Origin: Aeromicrobium endophyticum
GTDB lineage: Bacteria > Actinomycetota > Actinomycetes > Propionibacteriales > Nocardioidaceae
DNA length: 64,000 nucleotides
Reading direction: 5' to 3'
NCBI RefSeq assembly: GCF_003586285.1
Contig: NZ_QUBR01000001.1
Span: forward strand, 1,054,001-1,118,000
Within the stretch, counting starts at the first letter, position 1; the number at the start of each line of letters is the position of its first letter. The position numbers and the translations under genes are program-made. Below are positions 1 through 6,240 of this stretch, piece by piece. The notes under the pieces are model-generated. The model saw only the letters and a program-made list of their open reading frames with translations. It did no database searches and was not told the DNA's origin.

Positions 1-1109
1 CCGGTGATGGCGTTGGAGACCGCGACCTGCCACGGCTCGGCGTGGAACGCGGCCATCATGAACATGCCGACGGCGGCGAGCACGGACCCGAAGACGACGA
101 CCGTCTTGGGGCCGATGCGCCGGGCGATGGGCGCGGCGACCAGGCCGGTCAGGAAGCTCATGATGGCCGACGGCAGCAGGATCATGCCCGACTCGGTGAT
201 GGTCGAGCCGAAGCCGTATCCGGCCGAGCTGGGCGTCTGGTTGAACTGCGGGATGAAGCCGAACGAGGCGTACATGCCGACGCCGAGCAGCAGGGCGACC
301 AGGTTGGTGGTCCACACGCCGGGCAGGCGCATCATCTTCATGTCGATCAAGGGGACGTCGACGACCAGCTCGACGCGCACCCACGCGACGGCGAGCACGG
401 CGGCGGCGATCAGCAGGCCGATGGTCTTGGCGTCGCCCCAGCCCCACTGCGGGGCCTGGCTGAGCGACAGCAGCAGGGCGACGAGCCACGAGGAGAGCAG
501 GATCGCCGGGACGATCGCGATGCGTCCCGGCGTGCGCACCGGCGACTCCGGCACCAGGACGGCGGCGACGACGGCGGCCACCGCGGTGACGATGAAGGGC
601 AGCCAGAACAGCCAGTGGTAGCTGAGCGCGGACGACAGCGGGCCGGCGATCACGATGCCGGCGCCGAAGCCGACGGCCAGCAGCGACGAGACGATGCTGA
701 CGGCGCCGCCGATCTTCTCGCGCGGGAACTCGTCACGGATGATGCCGAAGGCCAGCGGCAGCACGCCGCCGCCGACGCCCTGCAGCACGCGGGCGGCGAT
801 GAGCAGACCGATGGTCGGCGCGAGGGCCGCGGCGAGCGAGCCGATCGCCAGCGCGGCGAGCGAGATCACGAGCAGGCGCTGCTTGCCGTACGCGTCGCCG
901 AGGCGACCCATGATCGGGGTGAAGATCGAGGCCGACAGCAGGTAGCCGGTGAGCAGCCAGGTGACGGTGTTCTGGTCGGTGTTGAACTCGGTCTCGAGCT
1001 CGGAGAGCACGGGGATGGTCAGCGACTGCATCAACGTGTACGAGGCGACGGAGACGGCGAGGACGGCGAACGTCACCCAGTAGTGGGTGCGACGAGCGGT
1101 GGAGGGCAC
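1..1109 (-). CDS. MFS drug-efflux-type transporter (3' end beyond window)
   Basis: The reading frame encodes at least 369 residues with many hydrophobic helices, and continues past the left edge. Near the N-terminus it has the MFS motif A loop GRLGDAYGKQR after helix 2, preceded by VTWLLTGYLLSASIFTPIMG, which looks like the DHA2 (14-helix) drug/H+ antiporter group. It should export a small compound across the cytoplasmic membrane; the substrate is not readable. I place the start at GTG 1109 because an in-frame TGA lies just upstream; the Shine-Dalgarno is weak (GAAAGA). The gene follows the TetR gene on the same strand after 97 bases, so repressor control of the exporter is a reasonable inference. 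A possible own promoter has TAAGAT as -10, about 45 bases upstream. Confidence 0.85.
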   Translation of the reverse strand, partial: MPSTARRTHYWVTFAVLAVSVASYTLMQSLTIPVLSELETEFNTDQNTVTWLLTGYLLSASIFTPIMGRLGDAYGKQRLLVISLAALAIGSLAAALAPTIGLLIAARVLQGVGGGVLPLAFGIIRDEFPREKIGGAVSIVSSLLAVGFGAGIVIAGPLSSALSYHWLFWLPFIVTAVAAVVAAVLVPESPVRTPGRIAIVPAILLSSWLVALLLSLSQAPQWGWGDAKTIGLLIAAAVLAVAWVRVELVVDVPLIDMKMMRLPGVWTTNLVALLLGVGMYASFGFIPQFNQTPSSAGYGFGSTITESGMILLPSAIMSFLTGLVAAPIARRIGPKTVVVFGSVLAAVGMFMMAAFHAEPWQVAVSNAIT

Positions 1110-1206
1110 AGATGTGTCTTTCGAAAGTCATGGAGAGAGCAACGATTGCTTGCTGCAACCATCTTAGGTACGGCCGTGTTCCCGATCCCAGCGAACGTGC
1201 TCCGAC

Positions 1207-1770
1207 TCACGCTCCCCCGGCGACACCCTCGATCTCGGCGAGGACGACCCGGACCAGCGGCGCCATCCGTGTGGACCGCCGCCCCCCGGCCCACCGCTCG
1301 TACGCCAACCGGAACGCCAACACGCCCAGCTCGGCCGCCAGCGTCGCCGTCACGTCCGGCACGCCCCGCTCGCGGAGGCCGCCGGCCAGGACGCCCGCGA
1401 GCATCCCCATCTTCGCGAGCTCACGCTCCTGCAGCTCGGGGTGATCGGCGATGATGCGCGCCCGGTCGCGCGACCAGTCGGGACTGCTCGTGATGCCGTC
1501 GCACGCGTTCTCGACCGCCCGGGTCACGATCTCGATCGGGGTCAGGTCGGCGGGCGCCTCGGCGACGTCCTCGGTCATCCGGGCCGCGAGCCAGTCCCCC
1601 GCGAAGAGCACCTCGCGCTTGTCGGCGTAGTGCCGGAAGAACGTGCGCTCGGTCAGGCCCGCTCGTGCGGCGATGTCGGCCACGGTCGTGCGGTCGAAGC
1701 CCTGCTCGACGAAGAGCTCGCGGGCAGCCATGGCCAGGCGGCCCTTCGCATCCGGATCCCATCGACTCAC
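1207..1770 (-). CDS. TetR/AcrR-family transcriptional repressor
   Basis: The 187-aa protein has an N-terminal TetR helix-turn-helix at about residues 10-55 (AARELFVEQGFDRTTVADIA, then AGLTERTFFRHYADKREVL), the best conserved signature of the family. The C-terminal ligand-binding part is family-typical and gives no ligand clue. The GTG start lies 6 nt after a TAGGAT -10 box, so the mRNA is probably leaderless. Two 19-bp dyads lie in the divergent gap to the epimerase gene, and the nearer one sits immediately upstream of this -10 box, which predicts autorepression. The likely regulon is this gene, the downstream MFS exporter and the divergent epimerase, a common drug- or metabolite-response layout. 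Confidence 0.92.
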   Translation of the reverse strand: MSRWDPDAKGRLAMAARELFVEQGFDRTTVADIAARAGLTERTFFRHYADKREVLFAGDWLAARMTEDVAEAPADLTPIEIVTRAVENACDGITSSPDWSRDRARIIADHPELQERELAKMGMLAGVLAGGLRERGVPDVTATLAAELGVLAFRLAYERWAGGRRSTRMAPLVRVVLAEIEGVAGGA

Positions 1771-1776
1771 GGTCCG

Positions 1777-1782
1777 ATCCTA
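1777..1782 (-). promoter_or_regulatory. -10 box of leaderless tetR promoter
   Basis: TAGGAT on the minus strand, followed by 6 nt (CGGACC) and the GTG start. The spacing puts the transcription start at or next to the start codon. The upstream part of this promoter is covered by the first operator dyad. No good -35 hexamer is visible. Confidence 0.5.
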
Positions 1783-1785
1783 GGC

Positions 1786-1804
1786 GATGTCAGTAACTGA
1801 CATC
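1786..1804. promoter_or_regulatory. TetR operator candidate O1
   Basis: The sequence gatgtcagtaactgacatc is a 19-bp near-perfect inverted repeat with half-site GATGTCAG. It lies between divergent tetR and the epimerase gene and overlaps the upstream part of the tetR promoter. A second copy is centred 32 bp away. Binding by the adjacent TetR protein is inferred from position and symmetry. Confidence 0.75.
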
Positions 1805-1817
1805 ATCTGCTATCGTC

Positions 1818-1836
1818 GATGTCAGAGACTGACATC
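1818..1836. promoter_or_regulatory. TetR operator candidate O2
   Basis: The sequence gatgtcagagactgacatc repeats the O1 half-sites exactly; only two central bases differ (GA for TA). It lies 39 bases upstream of the epimerase start codon and just downstream of TATCGT (1811-1816), a possible -10 box for that gene, so it would cover the transcription start. O1 and O2 are 32 bp apart, about three helical turns, on the same DNA face. Confidence 0.75.
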
Positions 1837-1853
1837 ACTTGGCTCGGCTCCTC

Positions 1854-1868
1854 GAGCCTGTCGAAAGG
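1854..1868. repeat. Dispersed 15-bp repeat GAGCCTGTCGAAAGG, copy 1
   Basis: GAGCCTGTCGAAAGG is identical to a second copy at 4860-4874. Here it sits directly in front of the epimerase gene and its AAAGGA end supplies that gene's ribosome binding site. It resembles short intergenic repeats I associate with actinobacterial genomes; genome copy number was not checked. Confidence 0.6.
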
Positions 1869-1874
1869 ACCACC

Positions 1875-2774
1875 ATGCGCATCCTCCTCACCGGAGCCTC
1901 CGGCTTCATCGGCTCGGCCGTCGTGCCCGAGCTGCTCGCCGCAGGCCACGAGGTCACCGGCCTCGCCCGCACCGACGCCGCAGCGGCGACCATCTCCCAG
2001 CTGGGCGCCACGGCCGTCCGCGGCTCCCTCGACGACCTCGACGTGCTGCGGTCCGCGGCTGCCGACGCGGACGCCGTGATCCACCTCGCCTTCAAGCACG
2101 ACCTCGCGTTCTCGGGGCAGTTCGCCGCCGCAGCCGAGGTCGACCGCGTCGCGATCGAGACGCTCGGCTCGGCCGTCGGCGGCGACGACCCGGCCCTGGT
2201 CATCGCCTCGGGGCTGGCCGGGCTGTCATTCGGACGCCCGTCCACCGAGGAGGACGTGCCGACGGCCACGGGCCACGCCTCTCCACGCATCGCCGGCACC
2301 GAGGCCACGCTGGCTCTGGCCGACCAGGGCGTCCGGTCGTCGGTCGTCCGCCTGGCACCGTCGGTGCACGGCGAGGGCGACGGCGGTTTCGTCGCCAGGT
2401 ATGCCCAGATCGCCCGGGACTCCGGCTTCGTCGCCTACATCGGCGACGGGAGCAACCGGTGGCCGGCCGTGCACCGCTCGGATGCCGCGGCGTTGTTCCG
2501 CCTGGCCGTCGAGCAGGCGGCTCCCGGCTCGGTGCTGCACGGCTGCGCCGAGGAGGGCGTCGCGATCCGCGACCTCGCCGACGCGCTCGGTCGCCGCCTG
2601 GGCCTGCCGACCCGGTCGGTGTCGTCCGACGCCGCCGAGCAGCACTTCGGCTGGTTGGGCGGGTTCGTCGCCATGGACGCCCCCGCCTCCAGCGACATCA
2701 CGCGTCGAGCTCTGGGCTGGACGCCCACGGGCCCGACGCTCCTCGACGACGTCGAGGCCGGCCACTACGGCTGA
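1875..2774 (+). CDS. NAD-dependent epimerase/dehydratase (extended SDR)
   Basis: The 299-aa protein starts MRILLTGASGFIGSAVVPEL, a classic extended-SDR Rossmann motif TGxxGxxG for NAD(P) binding. The frame is open further upstream, but ATG 1875 fits best: it has AAAGGA 8 bases ahead and begins right at the first beta strand. A Tyr-x3-Lys pair is not obvious where expected, so the catalytic group may be atypical, as in several NmrA-like or epimerase-like relatives. The gene is divergent from tetR with two operators between them, so it probably acts on or in response to the TetR ligand. The precise substrate is unknown. Confidence 0.88.
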   Translation: MRILLTGASGFIGSAVVPELLAAGHEVTGLARTDAAAATISQLGATAVRGSLDDLDVLRSAAADADAVIHLAFKHDLAFSGQFAAAAEVDRVAIETLGSAVGGDDPALVIASGLAGLSFGRPSTEEDVPTATGHASPRIAGTEATLALADQGVRSSVVRLAPSVHGEGDGGFVARYAQIARDSGFVAYIGDGSNRWPAVHRSDAAALFRLAVEQAAPGSVLHGCAEEGVAIRDLADALGRRLGLPTRSVSSDAAEQHFGWLGGFVAMDAPASSDITRRALGWTPTGPTLLDDVEAGHYG

Positions 2775-2785
2775 CCCCACCCCCA

Positions 2786-2844
2786 AGATGTCGGCACTTC
2801 TTGCTGCTCACAGAGGCCTGCACCAGCAAGAAGTGCCGACATCT
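2786..2844. repeat. Long perfect hairpin, repeat family copy 1 (possible bidirectional terminator)
   Basis: Two perfectly complementary 21-nt arms (2786-2806 and 2824-2844) flank a 17-nt loop between the convergent epimerase and RCK genes. The outer core GATGTCGGCACTT and the right flank GCCGACATCTCGGG recur at 62950-63012 with a different loop, so this is a dispersed element rather than an ordinary terminator. No T-tract follows. It could end both convergent transcripts. Confidence 0.75.
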
Positions 2845-2863
2845 CGGGCGGGGCCTGCGGCGC

Positions 2864-4819
2864 TCAGCTCTCGGCCAGCACCACGACGCGGTCGGCGGGC
2901 TGGACGGCGAACGTCGCCGACTTGGCCGGGTTGACGTAGACGCCGAAGCCGGCCGACGCGTCGTCCGACTCGGCCGACACCCGGTAGCCCAGGGCCGTCT
3001 CGCCACGCTGTGCCGCCGCTGCGACGACCGTCGCGTACGAGACCGGCTCGCCGTCGAGCACGTAGTCGTGCACCGGGCGCAGGTAGATCTCGGCGCCGTC
3101 GGCGTCGAGCAGGTCCTGGAAGACCGCCTCGAGCCGGTCGTTCTCCGACAGCTGCGACAGGATCAGGCTGAGGATCTCGTCGCTCACGATGACGTCGTCG
3201 ACGTGGGCCACCTGCGCCAGCGCGCGGTTGCGGTCGTCGAGCATCTCGCTGACGACCGACGGCCGCTCGCCCTTCGCCCGGTCGCCGACGATCTCGCGCA
3301 GGTGCAGCAGCGTCACCAGCGTGCGGGCGTCGGCGCGCTGCACCGGCAGCTCGTCGGAGTAGCAGAGCACGATGATCTGGTCGTAGTCGGTGATGCCGTA
3401 GCGGTCGAGCGTGGCCCGGTCGGACGTGCGTCCGCGCGAGGTGGTGACGGTGAGGTTGGTCAGCGTCGGCACGTCCGGGGTGCCGAGCTCGGTCAGGATC
3501 TCGAGCGTCGAGCCCGGCTGCGCGTACTCGTCGAGCTCGCGAACGACGGTCGCGGCGCGCTCGTTCCAGCCGAGCATCAGCACCTTCGACGTCGACTCGG
3601 GCGCGACCGGTGCCGTGTTGATGCGCGAACGGTCGACGTCCGCCGAGCTGCGCGACGCGCCGGCGAGCACCGAGTCGTCCTCGGCCACCACGACCAGCTC
3701 GCTGTCGCCGACGACCGTGTCCATGGCGGGGTTGAGCTCGACGTAACCGTCGGGCGAGACCAGGCCGATGACGGACGCAGTCTCGTAGGCCGCGACGGCC
3801 TCGGCGAAGGTGCTGCCGCGCAGGGATGCGTCGGAGTGGAAGTAGATCTCGTCGCCGTCGAAGTCGAACAGCTCGGTGTAGACCGCCGCCGCCCCCGACT
3901 GCCGGGACGTCTGCACGATCAGCCGGGCGATCGTCTCGCGCTTGTCGACGATGACGGTGCGCTGGCCGCCGACGAGCCGGGCCGCCTCGAGGTTCTGCGG
4001 GTCCTGGATCTCCGCGACGATGTGGGGTCCGTCGCCGTCGTGCGTCAGCGCCAGCAGGGTCTTGATGACCTCGCTGTCGGGCTCGTCGCCGCCGGGCGAC
4101 AGCACGATGATCGAGCGGGCCAGGGAGTGGTTGGTCAGCGCGAGGTCGCCGAGGTCCAGCGCCGACCCGGTGCGGCAGACCACGCGGGTGCCGCGCAGGT
4201 CGTCGAGCTTCTCGCGGATCTGCTCCTCCATGTCGACCTTGTCCTGCTCGGCGAGGATCACGACGGCCGGACGCTTGCGGCTCTCGTTGGCGATCGACAG
4301 CTCGCGCACGATCGCGAACACCGAGTCGGACCAGCCGAGGATGACGGTGTGGTCCTTCTCGATGACGAGGGAGCGTCCGCGCCGCAGCTCGGCGAGCTTG
4401 TCGTCGATGCCGGTGGCGATGACGCCGATCAGCGCGCTGACGATGAACAGGCCGGCCACCGTCAGCACCAGCATCGTGACGATGTACCGCCAGGTGCCCG
4501 AGTCGCCCGCGACCGTGCCGGGGTCGAGGGTGTGGAAGAAGGTCGTGAGCACACGGCCGAGGAACCCGCCCTTGACGTTGCCCTGCCCCGGCTCGAGCCC
4601 GGTGATGGTCACGAACACCGCGAAGACCAGGATCAGGACGACCGTGACCACCGCGAGCCAGGCCACGAGCGCGGACGTGCCGCGGGCCATGGTGCCGTCG
4701 AACCAGTAGCGCAGCCTCGCGCCACGGGTGGGCTCGACCCGCGCCTTGCCCTGCTTGGTGTTCGACGTCTTCATGGCCTTGACGGTGCGCTGACGCATCT
4801 GTCGTCCGGTCTGTCCCAC
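2864..4819 (-). CDS. CASTOR/POLLUX-like RCK ion-channel protein
   Basis: The 651-aa protein has a basic N-terminus, two predicted membrane helices (about residues 47-69, SALVAWLAVVTVVLILVFAV; and about 110-135, YIVTMLVLTVAGLFIVSALIG) and a long cytoplasmic part with tandem RCK/TrkA-N Rossmann units. The first is at about 150-300 (HTVILGWSDSVFAIVREL) and the second at about 410-560 (KVLMLGWNERAATVVREL). This is the architecture of the CASTOR/POLLUX family, known from plant nuclear-envelope cation channels and found widely in actinobacteria without a defined role. The segment between helices (FFHTLDPGTVAGDSGTWRY) would form the pore loop. The GTG start at 4819 has AGGGG 7 bases upstream. It stands alone between a convergent epimerase and a divergent small ORF. 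Confidence 0.85.
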   Translation of the reverse strand: MGQTGRQMRQRTVKAMKTSNTKQGKARVEPTRGARLRYWFDGTMARGTSALVAWLAVVTVVLILVFAVFVTITGLEPGQGNVKGGFLGRVLTTFFHTLDPGTVAGDSGTWRYIVTMLVLTVAGLFIVSALIGVIATGIDDKLAELRRGRSLVIEKDHTVILGWSDSVFAIVRELSIANESRKRPAVVILAEQDKVDMEEQIREKLDDLRGTRVVCRTGSALDLGDLALTNHSLARSIIVLSPGGDEPDSEVIKTLLALTHDGDGPHIVAEIQDPQNLEAARLVGGQRTVIVDKRETIARLIVQTSRQSGAAAVYTELFDFDGDEIYFHSDASLRGSTFAEAVAAYETASVIGLVSPDGYVELNPAMDTVVGDSELVVVAEDDSVLAGASRSSADVDRSRINTAPVAPESTSKVLMLGWNERAATVVRELDEYAQPGSTLEILTELGTPDVPTLTNLTVTTSRGRTSDRATLDRYGITDYDQIIVLCYSDELPVQRADARTLVTLLHLREIVGDRAKGERPSVVSEMLDDRNRALAQVAHVDDVIVSDEILSLILSQLSENDRLEAVFQDLLDADGAEIYLRPVHDYVLDGEPVSYATVVAAAAQRGETALGYRVSAESDDASAGFGVYVNPAKSATFAVQPADRVVVLAES

Positions 4820-4859
4820 TGCATGCCCCTAGAGCTGAACCAACGACTCACCGCCCCTT

Positions 4860-4874
4860 GAGCCTGTCGAAAGG
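4860..4874. repeat. Dispersed 15-bp repeat GAGCCTGTCGAAAGG, copy 2
   Basis: Identical over 15 bases to 1854-1868; here it lies in the divergent gap upstream of the RCK-channel gene. Local context is CCTTGAGCCTGTCGAAAGGT, which adds symmetry (CCTT...AAGG). Confidence 0.6.
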
Positions 4875-5027
4875 TCGACGTCCCATCCTGGCGGAAACCA
4901 CAGGAGTGCGTGGTCGAATCACCAATGCCGGTGACGAAGGGCCGACGGCCGATGTGTCCGGGCTGTCCATGTGCGCGTCTGCGCCCGCCATGGCCTACCG
5001 TGGTGGTAGCCATCCGGAGGGAACGCC

Positions 5028-5183
5028 ATGACGTACGAAGCAGAGAAGAAGCGCCTCATCGAGGAGTTCGAGACTGTCGTGGCGACCATCCGAGCCGACT
5101 GGGGCCTGAAGGACAAGGGCCAGAAGTCCGAGGCCAAGCCCTCGCAGCAGTCGAGCGCTCCGCGCACCGTCGGCCGTCACTGA
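5028..5183 (+). CDS. Small hypothetical protein, 51 aa
   Basis: ATG 5028 follows GGAGGGAA with ideal spacing, one of the strongest Shine-Dalgarno sequences in the window. A TACCGT -10 box lies at 4996-5001. The product MTYEAEKKRLIEEFETVVAT continues to about residue 30 as an amphipathic, highly charged helix and ends in a Ser/Gln-rich tail (KPSQQSSAP). No membrane segment or cysteine is present, so a soluble, perhaps coiled-coil, partner-binding peptide is plausible. No family recognised. It is divergent from the RCK-channel gene. Confidence 0.6.
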   Translation: MTYEAEKKRLIEEFETVVATIRADWGLKDKGQKSEAKPSQQSSAPRTVGRH

Positions 5184-5243
5184 CCGCCGACATCCCGGGC
5201 CACGGCCCCGTCATGACCGTGCTGCTCGGTGCTCTACCCAGGC

Positions 5244-5375
5244 ATGCACGTACGCGATCTCCCCGCAGCGATCCTGGGTCTCATCACCGGGATCTTCTTC
5301 CTGACCGGCTTGGCCGTCGTCGAGGGCATCCGCGCCATCTCCCCGTTCGCACGCAGGTCGACCCCCTCCGCTTGA
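5244..5375 (+). CDS. Putative small membrane protein, 43 aa
   Basis: The frame begins MHVRDLPAAILGLITGIFFL and carries one hydrophobic helix (about residues 8-28) followed by a basic end (FARRSTPSA). The ribosome binding site is weak (AGGC), so expression may depend on coupling to the 51-aa ORF 60 bases upstream. It ends 16 bases before the stop of the convergent hydrolase gene. It may be spurious; the helix and position are the only support. Confidence 0.35.
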   Translation: MHVRDLPAAILGLITGIFFLTGLAVVEGIRAISPFARRSTPSA

Positions 5376-5390
5376 GAGCTCCGATGGGCT

Positions 5391-6179
5391 CTACCCCCTG
5401 ACGTCGTCGAAGACGCGGGGGTCGTGGGCCGTCACCACCGTGACGCCTGGTTCGGCGTCGAGCTCGCGCAGGGCCCGGTGGTTGCGGGCGATCGCCGCGC
5501 GGTCGCGACCCACCACCTGCTCGAACGCACGGAGTGCCCGGATCGACTGGAGGCCGTGCCCCGCGGGTGTGCTGTCGGCGTACGACGACGCGTCGAAGGC
5601 GGCGTCTCCGGCATGGATGGTCAAGCGTCCGTCGCCGGCATCGACGGCCACGGCTGCGTGCCCTCGGGAGTGGCCGGCCATGGGCACGAGCGTGATGCCC
5701 GGCAGCACCTCGTGCCCGGTCAGCCCCGCCCGCCACGCGTCGCCGCGGCCGGCGTGCAGCTGCCAGGCAGGACCGTGCGCCCACTGGGCCGGCCGGTACC
5801 GCCGGCGGTCGAGGACGTCCGGCGACGTGATCGCGGCGGCGTGCTCGTCGGCCGTGGTGTGCACCGTCGCCTGGGGGAAGTCCGACAGACCGCCGACGTG
5901 GTCGAAGTCGAGGTGGGTCAGGACGACGTGCGTGACGTCCGTGGCCGAGAACCCGCGCGTCTGCAGCTGGAGCACGGCCGAGGCCGCGGGGTCCATGACG
6001 GGCTTGAGCAGGTGACGCGACGGCCCCATCCGGCCCTTCGGATCGGCGTAGTCGTCGAGGCCGAGCCCGGTGTCGACGAGCACCAGCCCGTCATCGGTCT
6101 CGCACAGCAGGACGTGGCACACCAGGTGGCCGACCAGCGGCGGGGCGAACGAGCCGCAGCTCAGGTGGTGGACGCGCAT
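5391..6179 (-). CDS. Metallo-beta-lactamase-fold hydrolase (lactonase-like)
   Basis: The 262-aa protein has the Zn-binding motif HLDFDHVGG (HxDxDHxGG) at about residue 100, a downstream GHSRGHAAV histidine, a metal-bridging aspartate in HAGDAAFD, and a C-terminal TAHDPRVF histidine. This set and the length resemble quorum-quenching lactonases and related MBL hydrolases; the substrate is not certain. The start was chosen at MRVHHLSCGSFAPP: ATG 6179 has AGGA upstream, whereas the longer frame adds a low-complexity N-terminus. It lies 61 bases downstream of the membrane-tethered sigma-factor gene on the same strand and may be co-transcribed. Confidence 0.88.
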   Translation of the reverse strand: MRVHHLSCGSFAPPLVGHLVCHVLLCETDDGLVLVDTGLGLDDYADPKGRMGPSRHLLKPVMDPAASAVLQLQTRGFSATDVTHVVLTHLDFDHVGGLSDFPQATVHTTADEHAAAITSPDVLDRRRYRPAQWAHGPAWQLHAGRGDAWRAGLTGHEVLPGITLVPMAGHSRGHAAVAVDAGDGRLTIHAGDAAFDASSYADSTPAGHGLQSIRALRAFEQVVGRDRAAIARNHRALRELDAEPGVTVVTAHDPRVFDDVRG

Positions 6180-6240
6180 GCCGGTATCCTGCCTCATCCT
6201 CGGGCGGACGGGTGGTGGTCGCGGGCTTCCGCCCGGCGGA

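Noticed and set aside
1787-4861. A 1024-residue plus-strand frame covering the epimerase and the antisense of the RCK gene
   Set aside because: It is out of frame with the epimerase and antisense to the RCK channel, with low-complexity translation.
6222-6235. CGGGC-TTCC-GCCCG hairpin as terminator after the sigma-factor gene
   Set aside because: Only 5 bp of stem with no T-tract; too weak to call, and the hydrolase gene downstream may be co-transcribed.
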